Source: Pedobacter sp. JY14-1
Lineage (GTDB): Bacteria > Bacteroidota > Bacteroidia > Sphingobacteriales > Sphingobacteriaceae
Assembly (NCBI RefSeq): GCF_029269825.1
Contig: NZ_JARJHU010000009.1
Span: forward strand, 147,974-211,973
Length of the DNA: 64,000 bases
Direction of reading: 5' to 3'
The position numbers were made by a program, and so were the translations under genes. This document shows, in pieces, positions 1 to 8,488 of this stretch (its first letter is position 1; the number at the start of each line of letters is the position of its first letter). The notes beneath the pieces are model-generated. The model was given only the letters and a program-made list of their open reading frames with translations, made no database searches and had not been told where the DNA came from.

Positions 1-2
1 GA

Positions 3-53
3 TCGCTGATCATCATATTGATGCTTGTTGCACTTTATACGGTATTCTGGTAA
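3..53 (+). CDS. C-terminal end of an integral membrane protein (partial)
   Basis: Only the last 16 codons lie in the window. They read as an almost wholly hydrophobic helix ending in YTVFW and a TAA stop, and a strong hairpin follows 28 bases later. This is what the last membrane span of a transporter looks like. The family cannot be named from so short a tail. A sugar or solute symporter would suit the neighbouring sugar-modifying genes, but that is inference from position only. Confidence 0.5.
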   Translation, partial: SLIIILMLVALYTVFW

Positions 54-80
54 ACCAGAAGAAAACCCTGTAATATGGTA

Positions 81-121
81 AATAAGAAGGCCGGTCTGAT
101 ATTCAGGCCGGCCTTCTTATT
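81..121. terminator. Strong bidirectional intrinsic terminator
   Basis: A near-perfect inverted repeat with a stem of about 19 bp (one G-T pair) and a 3-base loop. The outer arms are A/T-rich, AATAAG on the left and CTTATT on the right. It sits between the stop of the membrane protein at 53 and the stop of the convergent oxidoreductase at 144, so it can end transcription from both sides. Confidence 0.85.
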
Positions 122-143
122 GTGATCCGCTTAGAATCTCTGT

Positions 144-1502
144 TCAATACTTGAATACCTTGCCGCCCACCATCACCTCCTGGGTCTTTTCGTCAAAGGT
201 CGCCTTCTGGCCGGTCCTCACCGAAGCGTTCGTCATTATATTCGCAATCGAGTGGTAATATCCCGCTTCAACGGGAGCATGTGTCTCCTTGCGGCTGCGC
301 ACACATTCCATCCAGTTTCTCATATGGGCAGAGGTCAGCTTGTCCCCACCGGTATTTGCAGAAGCGGCTACTTTCTCAACCAGGTCGGTCAGCTTCAGTT
401 CAGGCAACAGATTCGGCTGCATGTTCATCGCCTTTGCAGCACCAGCGGTAAGCCCGCCCCTTGGAGATACGGTATTGGTGATCAGGTTCAGCTCTCCGCC
501 GTTAGAATAATAGATTTCAGCCGGGTTTTCGTCACCATTGTGCATCCTTGAGGTGAACACGACCTGGAAGCCGTTCGACGGGTCATTTTCTTTTCCATAA
601 TCAAATACGGCAGTCGTTGTATCCCAGTTGCGTCTGCCATCCTTCCATTGGTAGATACCGCCGTTAGCAACTACACTGCGTGGATGTTTAAGGCCTGTAA
701 ACCAGTGTACGGTATCAATCTGATGAGACATCCACTGGCCCGGCATTCCTGATGAAAAAGGCCAGAACAAACGGAACTCCAGGTATTTTCTCGGATCCCA
801 TTCTTCGAAGGGCCGGTTCAGCAGAAAGCGTTTCCAGTCGGTATCCTGTTGTTTCAGCTTCTCCACAAGTGCGGGTCTTCGCCAGCGGCCCGGCTGGTTT
901 ACGTTCCAGCTCAGCTCTACCATCGTAATGTTTCCGAACTTACCATCCTTAATGAATTTTTCGGCTGCGTGGTAGTTGTCACCACTGCGTCTCTGAGAAC
1001 CGATCTGCACGATCTGCTTCGAAGCCTTAACGGCTTTCAGTGCCATACGTGCATCGGCCATAGTCTCCGCAAATGGCTTCTCACAATACACATCACATTT
1101 GTTGTTCACCGCCTCTGCAGTATGCAGGGCATGTGCAAAATCCGGCGAACTGATGATGACTGCATCAATGTCCTTAAGCCCGTAAAGTTCATCATTGTTA
1201 CGGCATGCCGTAATATCATGCCCGAATTTTGACTTCAGTACTCCGGTACCTTCCTCACGTCTCAGGCGCCAGAGATCCGAAAGTGCGACCACATCAAAAT
1301 TCATTTCCTTATGATGGTTCATGAAACTGGGTAGCAGGGCATCTTTGAAACGGTCAGAAAAACCGACGATACCTACACGTACCCGGTCATTGGCCCCGAT
1401 GATCTTACCATAGCTTTTTGCACTGAAGCCCATTGCACCGGTATAAACACCGGCGGTGGCTATTGCCGCCTGCTTTATAAATTTCCTTCTTGATTCCTGC
1501 AT
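144..1502 (-). CDS. Gfo/Idh/MocA family oxidoreductase, Tat-exported
   Basis: A 452-residue NAD(P)-dependent sugar oxidoreductase of the Gfo/Idh/MocA family. The N-terminus carries a twin-arginine signal (SRRKFIK at residues 4-10, then a hydrophobic stretch), so the protein is probably exported folded with its cofactor. A Rossmann domain follows (VGIVGFSDR near residue 43), with the family motif CEKPFAE around residue 140 and SHQIDTVHWF in the C-terminal domain, which holds the usual catalytic histidine. It is the last gene of a minus-strand operon behind a DUF1080 protein (17-base gap) and a PmoA-type protein. In Bacteroidota such clusters oxidise sugars at C3 before bond cleavage; that role is inferred from family and context. 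The substrate is unknown. Confidence 0.88.
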   Translation of the reverse strand: MQESRRKFIKQAAIATAGVYTGAMGFSAKSYGKIIGANDRVRVGIVGFSDRFKDALLPSFMNHHKEMNFDVVALSDLWRLRREEGTGVLKSKFGHDITACRNNDELYGLKDIDAVIISSPDFAHALHTAEAVNNKCDVYCEKPFAETMADARMALKAVKASKQIVQIGSQRRSGDNYHAAEKFIKDGKFGNITMVELSWNVNQPGRWRRPALVEKLKQQDTDWKRFLLNRPFEEWDPRKYLEFRLFWPFSSGMPGQWMSHQIDTVHWFTGLKHPRSVVANGGIYQWKDGRRNWDTTTAVFDYGKENDPSNGFQVVFTSRMHNGDENPAEIYYSNGGELNLITNTVSPRGGLTAGAAKAMNMQPNLLPELKLTDLVEKVAASANTGGDKLTSAHMRNWMECVRSRKETHAPVEAGYYHSIANIMTNASVRTGQKATFDEKTQEVMVGGKVFKY

Positions 1503-1519
1503 GATCTGTACGATTTGGA

Positions 1520-2881
1520 TTATTTGAGTTCTTTTATCTTAATGCTCCTGAAAGACACCCTGTCACCATGGTCCTGCAACAGGATATGTCCTTTTGGCGC
1601 CATTCCGAAATTCTTCCAGTCTTTATACTTGCTGCCCGCAACCAGGTCAAGGAACTCCTGCGAACCACGGGTGTATTCTACTACCTTGAAGCCATTGAGC
1701 CAATATTCAATTCGGTTGTCGGGGTATACCCTGATCAATCCTTGATTCCATTCACCTATCTTCTTCTGGGAAGCCGGTATTTTCTTGCTCGCAATCAGGT
1801 CATACAAAGAAGCCAGGGTACGGTTGCCATTCTTTCCCAGTTTGGCATCCGGATGGCGCACATCATCTAATATCTGATATTCCGGACCGATTGCCGATCC
1901 CTTGTTACCTTCTGATAAGGTCACAAAATATTTTACACCACTGTTCGCACCTTCCGTTAACCGGAAATCAAACTTCAGTTCAAACGCCCCGTATTCCTTC
2001 TCAGTTACAATGTCGCCTCCATTGGTAGATTCACCACCATTGGCTTTATCTACACTGAGTTCTCCATTGCTGATTTCCCAGCCTTTTTCAGGAAATTTAT
2101 CCTTGTATGCACCAATCCAGCCCTTAGTGGTCTTACCGTCCCATAACAACGAATAACCCTGTGCCTTCTCCTGGGCAGAAAGATCATTAGGAACCAGGTT
2201 CACCACATAAGTATCATCAGCCTTGGAAGGTTTAAGGTTTGTGGTCTGGATACGGATGTTCCTCCAGCGGATCTGTTTTCCCGGCTGGTCATTGCTGCCT
2301 ATGCCGTGCACCTGTAACGCGATAAACCCGGAAGGGGTAAGGTTATCGATCAGGCTAGCTGTCGGTATACCGTTTATCCAGGTCCTGATTGAGCTTCCGA
2401 TACATTCTATCCTGTATTTATTCCATTCGCCCCTTTTAAAAGCGGCCTGCCCCTTAGGGTTGATCTCCAGAGGATAGAGCCAGCCACGACGCGCCTCATC
2501 ATAGATTCCGCCGCTCCATTTACGGTCTGAGGGATCAACTTCTACCTGGTATCCATGTACACGGCCGTTCTGGTAATCCTGACTGCTCTGACTCCTGATC
2601 TGGATACCTGAATTCATCGAATTGTCTACAAGCAGTTCCACTTCCAGGATAAAATCGCCATAGTCTTTCTCTGTAGCGAGGAAGGAGTTGGGCGTGTTTG
2701 ATACCGTAGTGCCCACGATCTCTCCGTTCACCACTTCATATTTAGCCTTGCCGTTCAGCTGCTTCCAGCCATTAAGGTCTTTACCGTTAAACAATTGCTG
2801 CCATTTCCCCCCCTGGGCCTGTGTACCGGAAACCGATCCGAACAACAGGGCCGCCAATACCAATAGTTGATTTTTTTTCAT
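1520..2881 (-). CDS. Tandem DUF1080 protein (3-keto-disaccharide hydrolase-like), secreted
   Basis: A 453-residue periplasmic or surface protein with two concanavalin-like DUF1080 domains. The first starts near WQQLFNGKDLNGW, the second near YSLLWDGKTTKGW about 220 residues later. Single-domain relatives cleave 3-keto-glycosides, so two copies in one chain are notable. I chose the ATG at 2881 because it starts a clean signal peptide (MKKNQLLVLAALLFGS, cleaved after TQAQ) and has GGAG five bases upstream. An in-frame ATG at 2914 overlaps the stop of the upstream gene as ATGA and could be used instead, adding 11 residues. The gene lies between the PmoA-type gene and the Gfo/Idh/MocA oxidoreductase, consistent with one oxidative deglycosylation pathway. 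Confidence 0.85.
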   Translation of the reverse strand: MKKNQLLVLAALLFGSVSGTQAQGGKWQQLFNGKDLNGWKQLNGKAKYEVVNGEIVGTTVSNTPNSFLATEKDYGDFILEVELLVDNSMNSGIQIRSQSSQDYQNGRVHGYQVEVDPSDRKWSGGIYDEARRGWLYPLEINPKGQAAFKRGEWNKYRIECIGSSIRTWINGIPTASLIDNLTPSGFIALQVHGIGSNDQPGKQIRWRNIRIQTTNLKPSKADDTYVVNLVPNDLSAQEKAQGYSLLWDGKTTKGWIGAYKDKFPEKGWEISNGELSVDKANGGESTNGGDIVTEKEYGAFELKFDFRLTEGANSGVKYFVTLSEGNKGSAIGPEYQILDDVRHPDAKLGKNGNRTLASLYDLIASKKIPASQKKIGEWNQGLIRVYPDNRIEYWLNGFKVVEYTRGSQEFLDLVAGSKYKDWKNFGMAPKGHILLQDHGDRVSFRSIKIKELK

Positions 2882-2910
2882 TGCTCCGTTTGTATTGTTT
2901 TTTGTTAGTC

Positions 2911-3936
2911 TCATTGTTTGCCAAATTCAGCGGCCTCTCTGTCCAGCTGTTCAGCCGTAACTTCCGCTCCGGAAGTCACCAGTATCCTGTATTTAAATGT
3001 TACGGACTGGCCAGGGGCCAGCTTCAGGTTCAATTTCTCCCTGCCGTTACTGAAAATGGCCTGTCCCAGCGGGTTTGCTGCAAACAATCCATAGTCACGG
3101 GCATGCCAGTAAGTGGGATATCCCGGATTTTCCGGATAGTCGATCATCGCAACAGACAAAGGCACTCCTTCCTTCTTTGCCGCAAGCAGACACCATGTAC
3201 CGCGAGTTCCCCATGCATCATTACCGCGCCTTCCCGTGCTGGTCAGATAGCTTCCGTTGGCACCGTTACCCGATGCAGAAACTTTGGTGACATTACCCTG
3301 GCTATCTACAAATTCCTCTACCTTATCAGAAGGCATTTCAAGTTCTTTCGTTACCCTGAGACCAAGCATGCCGTCTTTAATATCTTTGAAAAATACCGAA
3401 TCCTGCTGAGCCCTCAGCGTGGTCACCCGGTCTATTGTCCGGCTGTTGCCCTTTCCGCTGAAAATAAAATACGTATGTTCGCTTAATAAGGCTTTTCCTG
3501 CCTGGTTTTCCCAACTGGCACTGTAGTCCAGGCGGCCCTGCTTGCCCTCAGTCACCTTTGCCACCCGCACCTTCCTGATCCAGCCATAACGGGCCTTATT
3601 TGCTGCCGGAATCGCATAAGAATTATTCCAGAAGTCCAATCCGTTTACACTTTCATAGTTAAGCCAGAGTCCGATATGGTGAGGATGATCATTACGTTCA
3701 CCATCCCGGGGAACGATCGGAAATCCCCTGGTCACGAATGTACCGTTCGCTGCCCTGATCGGGTATAAGACGGGCTTTTCCAGATCATCGGGGTAAATAA
3801 AGCTGGTGAACGGTTTGCCTCCAACAAGAATGTCCACCTTTTTACCGGCATCGTCCCGGATGAGTTTTACGGTCTGGGACTGTGCGGCTGCAGACAACAG
3901 CGCACAGCAAGTGAAAATCAAAACCTTGTGTTTCAT
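2911..3936 (-). CDS. PmoA (DUF6807) family secreted protein
   Basis: A 341-residue protein with an N-terminal signal peptide (MKHKVLIFTCCALLSAAAQSQ). It resembles the PmoA/DUF6807 family of Bacteroidota, which often sits in sugar-degradation loci. A histidine-rich motif, NDHPHHIGLW, lies about 90 residues into the mature protein and is the best candidate for a metal or substrate site. The biochemical activity of the family is not established. I start at the ATG at 3936 because it opens the signal peptide; a longer frame to 4002 adds 22 charged and aromatic residues in front of it. This is the first gene of a three-gene minus-strand operon, 29 bases ahead of the DUF1080 gene. Confidence 0.8.
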   Translation of the reverse strand: MKHKVLIFTCCALLSAAAQSQTVKLIRDDAGKKVDILVGGKPFTSFIYPDDLEKPVLYPIRAANGTFVTRGFPIVPRDGERNDHPHHIGLWLNYESVNGLDFWNNSYAIPAANKARYGWIRKVRVAKVTEGKQGRLDYSASWENQAGKALLSEHTYFIFSGKGNSRTIDRVTTLRAQQDSVFFKDIKDGMLGLRVTKELEMPSDKVEEFVDSQGNVTKVSASGNGANGSYLTSTGRRGNDAWGTRGTWCLLAAKKEGVPLSVAMIDYPENPGYPTYWHARDYGLFAANPLGQAIFSNGREKLNLKLAPGQSVTFKYRILVTSGAEVTAEQLDREAAEFGKQ

Positions 3937-4063
3937 ATCTGGTCTCAAGTGGTCCCGTCTAAACAAGAACCAATAGTTAAATATACCTTTCTTAGGGTAC
4001 AATCAACCTACAAGAGAACCATTTACCCTTGAAAAATTACGAAAACGATTGCGCGAAAAAACG

Positions 4064-5047
4064 TTATATCCATTCATTTTCGCGGTACCAGCGGATCGTC
4101 TCCGCGATACCCTTTTCCAGGTCAAATGCAGGATGGTAAGCCAGATCGCGTTCCGCTGCCCGAATACTGCATGCCCAGTTCACCGCAGTCAGCTCAGCCA
4201 TCTTTTCCCGGTTAAGGGCAGGGGTGGCTTTCCGGTGCGCATAGAGTTTATCCATCAGCCCGGCAATCATGCTAACCAATCCCACCGGCAGATGGAACTT
4301 AAGCGTCCGTTTCTTCAGCGCCTTTCTGGCCAAAGCCCCGAGTGCATAGCGGTCATATGCCTTTCCGTCGGAGATATTATAGGCACGTCCAGGAACCCCC
4401 TTAAACAGCGCCCTGATGATGGTCCCCGCCAGGTCAGTTACATAAACGAAGCTCAGCTGCTGCCGGAAATTACCAATATAAGGTTCCACGCCCCGGCTTA
4501 TGCTCTTAAATAAAATGAAGATATCTTTTTCCCTGGGGCCATAAACAGCAGTCGGGCGGATAATGACCAGTGGCAAACCCCTGATCCCGCTCAGGTACCG
4601 CTCCGCAAGCAGTTTGCTGGCTCCGTAAGCCGTCACAGGTTTTGCCATACTCACTTCGGTAAGTTCACCCTCAAGCCCATCCAGGGGACCAAGCGCCGCA
4701 AGACTGCTCACAAATACGAATTTTTTTAAATTAACCCTGAGCGCGGCTTCACCCAGGTTACGACTGAAATCTGCATTAACGAGGTTATATTCTGCGGGTG
4801 TCTTCGCTTTGGTAATTCCGGCGGCATGCACCACATAATCAATACGGTGTTCTTCCAGAAGCAGCTGTAAGGATGCTGCCGAAGTATAATCCGCGTAAAC
4901 GTACCGGATGTCAAATTGCTGCAAATGCGTTCTGTCCGTATGTTCGCGCACAGCAGCGAAGACCTCGAGCCCGGCAGCCAAAGCCTCAGCAACCAGGTGA
5001 TACCCCACGAAGCCTGTAGCCCCCGTGATCAGTACCCGCTCACTCAT
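4064..5047 (-). CDS. cerR: NAD(P)-dependent epimerase/reductase, candidate ceramide reductase
   Basis: A 327-residue extended short-chain dehydrogenase. The nucleotide-binding motif TGATGFVGYHL is at residues 8-18, and the catalytic pair YGASK gives Tyr141 and Lys145, with a Ser-Ser at 114-115. It is the third gene of an operon with serine palmitoyltransferase and a GNAT-like protein, and its start codon overlaps the upstream stop as ATGA. In Caulobacter an SDR of this type (CerR) reduces the 3-keto group of oxidised ceramide in bacterial sphingolipid synthesis. The SDR family call is firm. The ceramide reductase role rests on operon context and known parallels, so the symbol is provisional. 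Confidence 0.75.
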   Translation of the reverse strand: MSERVLITGATGFVGYHLVAEALAAGLEVFAAVREHTDRTHLQQFDIRYVYADYTSAASLQLLLEEHRIDYVVHAAGITKAKTPAEYNLVNADFSRNLGEAALRVNLKKFVFVSSLAALGPLDGLEGELTEVSMAKPVTAYGASKLLAERYLSGIRGLPLVIIRPTAVYGPREKDIFILFKSISRGVEPYIGNFRQQLSFVYVTDLAGTIIRALFKGVPGRAYNISDGKAYDRYALGALARKALKKRTLKFHLPVGLVSMIAGLMDKLYAHRKATPALNREKMAELTAVNWACSIRAAERDLAYHPAFDLEKGIAETIRWYRENEWI

Positions 5048-6162
5048 ATCTGCTTCTCGTAAATGCGATATCGTTTGTAAACTTCCCCGTTAATGGCCTT
5101 AATCGCATTGTTCACCATATCGTTGTGCTCCAGCGTCCAGCTGGCCTCCGCATAAGTCATTCCTTTTTGCTGATAAGCCTTGATAATTCGCGCATAGATA
5201 CAAGCTTCAATACCCATCTTACGGTAACCGTCAATTACCCCAAGCAGCAATATCCTGATGCCCTTAATCTTGCTCTTGCCAAACAACAGCTTAAAGATAC
5301 CGGTAGGCAGCAAACGTCCCTTTTTAATCGTCTTCTGGATCTGGTTCATATCCGGGATCGCCGCACCGAAACCAACCAGTTTACCGTCCTGCTCGGCGAC
5401 CAGGCAGAAATCCGGGTCCAGGACCAGCTTCAGGTCTTTAGCCTGATAATCAAACTCTTCATCGTTCAGTGGTACAAAGCCCATGTTCTTGTCCCAGGCT
5501 TTATTATACACTTCACGAAGCTTATCGGCTTCTTCCTTAAAACGTTTCATATTGATCTTTCGGATCACGATATCCGATCGCTTCAGCCTTTCTTCCAGAC
5601 GGTCCATCAACCTTACCGAACGGTCGTCGTAATTCTTTCCGGTAAATCTCCAGGCCAGCAGGTCTACCTTCTTGGCCAGGCCGGTACCTTCCAGCAGGGC
5701 AGGGTAGTAAGCGGCATTATAAGGCATCATTACCACCGGTGGCATATCAAAACCTTCTACGAGCAATCCGCAGCTCTCATTGGTCGAAAAATTCACCGGG
5801 CCCATGAGCTTGTCCTTCACACCACGTTCCTTCAGCCAGTTCACCGCAATCCCGATAAGGAGATCCGCAGCATTCTGGTCGTTGATGCAGTCAAAAAAAC
5901 CGAAAAAACCATCGCTTGCCAGGTTCACCCGGTTGTGCGTGTTGTTCAGTATCGCCGCAATACGTCCGATGATCCTGCCTTCGTCATACAACAGGAAGCA
6001 TTGAAGAGAAGAATGTTTATGGAAAGGGTGGGTGGTCAGCAAGTCCCGCTGAGCGATAAACAACTCGGGAACATAATTCAGATCGTCTTTATAAAGTTCG
6101 TGCGGAAAATCAATAAAATCGGCCAGCTGTTTCTTGGTGCTTACGGCAACGATGTTTCTCAT
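5044..6162 (-). CDS. GNAT-like N-acyltransferase, candidate bacterial ceramide synthase
   Basis: A 372-residue protein that overlaps its neighbours on both sides by the 4-base ATGA arrangement, so translation of all three genes is probably coupled. The C-terminal half has GNAT-like features: FCLVAEQDGKLVGFG, then a helix and GYRKMGIEACIYARII, reminiscent of the acyl-CoA binding loop, and late residues ASWTLEHND. No signal peptide or membrane span is visible, so it is probably cytoplasmic or peripheral. Bacterial ceramide synthase in Caulobacter is a GNAT-type enzyme unrelated to eukaryotic ceramide synthases. The position between spt and the SDR makes N-acylation of 3-keto-sphinganine the likely job. 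The fold is moderately certain and the exact reaction is inferred. Confidence 0.7.
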   Translation of the reverse strand: MRNIVAVSTKKQLADFIDFPHELYKDDLNYVPELFIAQRDLLTTHPFHKHSSLQCFLLYDEGRIIGRIAAILNNTHNRVNLASDGFFGFFDCINDQNAADLLIGIAVNWLKERGVKDKLMGPVNFSTNESCGLLVEGFDMPPVVMMPYNAAYYPALLEGTGLAKKVDLLAWRFTGKNYDDRSVRLMDRLEERLKRSDIVIRKINMKRFKEEADKLREVYNKAWDKNMGFVPLNDEEFDYQAKDLKLVLDPDFCLVAEQDGKLVGFGAAIPDMNQIQKTIKKGRLLPTGIFKLLFGKSKIKGIRILLLGVIDGYRKMGIEACIYARIIKAYQQKGMTYAEASWTLEHNDMVNNAIKAINGEVYKRYRIYEKQI

Positions 6163-7364
6163 ATAGCTATCGGAAAGGTTTTAACCTGTATCACCTTAGC
6201 CGCTGCCGCTATTTTTTCCACTGCTTCCTCGATCTGCGCAAAGGTATGCGTCGCCATCAGCGAAAACCGGATCAGTGAAGCGTCGGAAGGTACTGCCGGG
6301 GAAACTACCGGGTTCACAAAAATACCGTTGTTGCTCAACTCATTAGTGATCAGGAAAGTCTTATCGTTGTCACGGATGTAAATCGGGATGATCGGGCTGT
6401 CGGTATGGCCTATATCAAAACCTGCGTCCAGCAATAATTTCTTTGCATAATTGGTATTTGCCCAGAGCTGATCAATACGCTCCGGTTCAGATTCAATGAT
6501 ATCCAGTGCGGCGATCACACTGGCCACCGCTGCCGGGGGCATGCTTGCGCTGAACATCAGCGATCTTGCCCTGTGTTTGATAAACTCGATCGTTTCCTCG
6601 TTTGCGGCAATGAATCCCCCTAGTGAGGCCAGCGATTTACTGAAGGTACCCATGATCAGGTCTACCTTGTCGGTCAGGCCAAAGTGAGAAGCCGTTCCGG
6701 AACCGCGCTCACCGATTACACCAAGGCTGTGCGCGTCGTCCATCATAATGTTCGCCCCGAATTCATCAGCGATCTTTACGATCTCCGGCAAATTTACCAG
6801 GTCACCCTCCATACTGAATATTCCGTCGGCGACGATCAGTTTACCGGCATCCTCAGGCAGCCTGCTGATTTTCTTACGCAGGTCTTCCATATCATTATGC
6901 GCATATTTGATACTTCTCGAAAACGAAAGCCTGCTGCCATCAATGATCGAAGCATGGTCATACTCATCCAGGATCAGGTAATCATTCCTGTCGAGCAGAC
7001 AGGAGATCACGCCAAGGTTTACCTGGAACCCCGTACTGAACAACACCGTCGCTTCTTTGCCCACATAATCCGCAAGTCTCCGTTCCGCCTCAATGTGAAT
7101 ATCCAGTGTACCATTCAGAAACCTTGAACCTGCACAGCCAGTGCCGTATTTTTCTATTGCAGCCTTAGCAGCTTCTTTAATTTTAGGGTGGTTGGTAAGG
7201 CCAAGATAGGAGTTCGAACCAAACATCAGCACCCGCTTCCCGTTAATCATCACTTCTGTGTCCTGGCCCGATTCGATCGCCCGGAAATAAGGATAAATCC
7301 CTTTTTCCTTGATCGCATTAGCATCCTGAAAGGCTGCTATTCTATCCTGTAATTTTTTGCGCAT
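6159..7364 (-). CDS. spt: Serine palmitoyltransferase
   Basis: A 401-residue PLP-dependent alpha-oxoamine synthase that condenses L-serine with palmitoyl-CoA to 3-keto-sphinganine, the first step of sphingolipid synthesis. The sequence is very like Sphingobacterium serine palmitoyltransferase throughout: VLMFGSNSYLGLT near residue 45, GCAGSRFLNGTLDIH near 76, DDAHSLGVIG near 209, and the PLP lysine in GTFSKSLASLGG at Lys243. The closest alternative, 2-amino-3-ketobutyrate CoA ligase, is less likely given the Sphingobacterium-like signatures and the downstream N-acyltransferase and reductase genes. It is the first gene of the operon, with a promoter candidate at 7428-7458 and a leader of about 55 bases. 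Confidence 0.93.
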   Translation of the reverse strand: MRKKLQDRIAAFQDANAIKEKGIYPYFRAIESGQDTEVMINGKRVLMFGSNSYLGLTNHPKIKEAAKAAIEKYGTGCAGSRFLNGTLDIHIEAERRLADYVGKEATVLFSTGFQVNLGVISCLLDRNDYLILDEYDHASIIDGSRLSFSRSIKYAHNDMEDLRKKISRLPEDAGKLIVADGIFSMEGDLVNLPEIVKIADEFGANIMMDDAHSLGVIGERGSGTASHFGLTDKVDLIMGTFSKSLASLGGFIAANEETIEFIKHRARSLMFSASMPPAAVASVIAALDIIESEPERIDQLWANTNYAKKLLLDAGFDIGHTDSPIIPIYIRDNDKTFLITNELSNNGIFVNPVVSPAVPSDASLIRFSLMATHTFAQIEEAVEKIAAAAKVIQVKTFPIAI

Positions 7365-7807
7365 TCTAGTATGTAAGTATTTAGATGATTTTAAAAATCA
7401 ACATTTATGCCAATAAATAAAACTTTCCAAATCTAGTATCCTCACCACACAAAACAAAACTTTGAAAAGGAAGCAGGATTGAATATATTAATTTCCAGTA
7501 TAAAAATTACAATAAACTTATATAACACCTACCTGTATGATCAGTATTGATAGCCAAAAGAAACGGGGACAAACCATCAGGTCCGTCCCCGTATATAGAT
7601 GGTTGGTCCACCACAGACCAACCTAAACCAAACAAACTGAACCTATAACGATAGCGATTGCCTAAATGTTTTCGATCCGCATAATAAAAACATTTCTATG
7701 ACAAACACGTGCAACCATCACCTGTTAATATGTCAAAATGCCTGGTCATGCGTGACATGCATTTTATGGCGAAAAGGGTTATATTGGCACCTTGAAACTT
7801 GTCAGGC
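7365..7807. other. Long divergent intergenic region with two hairpins
   Basis: This 443-base stretch separates spt (minus) from the lysoplasmalogenase gene (plus). It holds the spt promoter candidate at 7428-7458 and two inverted repeats. One is 7563-7592, with 8-bp arms ACGGGGAC and GTCCCCGT; read on the minus strand it is followed by a T-rich run like a terminator. The other is 7601-7623, with 8-bp arms GGTTGGTC and GACCAACC and a 7-base loop. A 29-codon frame at 7537-7626 runs through both hairpins but looks incidental. A short minus-strand RNA ending near 7560 is possible. I see no tRNA and no convincing gene. Confidence 0.5.
7428..7458 (-). promoter_or_regulatory. Promoter candidate for the sphingolipid operon
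   Basis: On the minus strand the sequence reads TTTG (7458-7455), 19 bases, then TAGATTTG (7435-7428). This matches the Bacteroidota primary-sigma pattern TTTG-N19-TAnnTTTG in both elements and in spacing. Transcription would start near 7421, giving a leader of about 55 bases before the spt ATG at 7364. Confidence 0.65.
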
Positions 7808-8488
7808 ATGAAGCGACACCTTAAGTTCCAGTTCCTGTACGCCTCGGTATTTTTCCTGCAGCTGCTGGCCGAATACCAGCAACTCATCCGGTTGAAGCAG
7901 ACGACCAGGCCGCTGGTTCCCATTCTGCTGCTTCTGGTATTGTATTTCAGCACCAGGCTTAGCGGCAAATTCCACAAACGCATCTTCGCCGGGCTGTTAT
8001 TTGCCCTGGCCGGTGATATTTTCCTGCTGCAACCCGGCAATACGTCATTGGTTTATGGCTTTTCCGCTTTTCTGATCTGTCACCTGTGCTACATCAGTGC
8101 GTTTTACCTGGATTTTAAATCTGCACCTGAGCTCGACAAAAGAGGAGCAAGGATAGCGATCCTGATCTGCGGGGTGTTATGCACCGGTTTCTATTTCTAC
8201 CTCAGGCCGCACTTGGGTGCCATGCGCCTGCCCGTACTTGGGTATAGTCTCGTTATGACCATGATGGTCATGATGGCTGCATTTCGCAATCAGCGTGTCA
8301 ACCGCAAAAGCTTAGGTTTTGTCCTGGCGGGAGCGAGCTGCTTTGCTGTTGCTGCTGCCTTACTGGCTGTTCATCAATTCAGCGATCCCTTCCCTGAAGC
8401 GGGACTGTTCATTACAGGCAATTATATCGCTGCGCAATACCTGATTACCATGGGTGCCATCACGCGAAAATTACTGAATAAGCCCTGA
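7808..8488 (+). CDS. Lysoplasmalogenase-type (YhhN family) membrane protein
   Basis: A polytopic membrane protein of 226 residues with about seven or eight hydrophobic segments. It shows the YhhN/TMEM86 family hallmarks LAGDIFLL in the first third and YIAAQYLITMG near the C-terminus, whose acidic and polar residues form the family active site. Characterised relatives hydrolyse the vinyl-ether bond of lysoplasmalogens in the membrane. I start at the ATG at 7808, preceded by AGG; a TTG at 7799 is in frame. The stop codon abuts the stop of the convergent pbpC at 8489 with no spacer. Its place beside the sphingolipid operon suggests a lipid-metabolism neighbourhood, but the genes are divergent and not co-transcribed. 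Confidence 0.75.
   Translation: MKRHLKFQFLYASVFFLQLLAEYQQLIRLKQTTRPLVPILLLLVLYFSTRLSGKFHKRIFAGLLFALAGDIFLLQPGNTSLVYGFSAFLICHLCYISAFYLDFKSAPELDKRGARIAILICGVLCTGFYFYLRPHLGAMRLPVLGYSLVMTMMVMMAAFRNQRVNRKSLGFVLAGASCFAVAAALLAVHQFSDPFPEAGLFITGNYIAAQYLITMGAITRKLLNKP

Noticed and set aside
5125..6381. 418-codon open frame on the plus strand
   Set aside because: Antisense to the GNAT-like gene and the end of spt; no recognisable motif, and the overlapping operon on the other strand is solid.
7537..7626. 29-codon ORF through the two hairpins
   Set aside because: Arg-rich, no protein-like pattern; the reading frame is explained by the inverted repeats.
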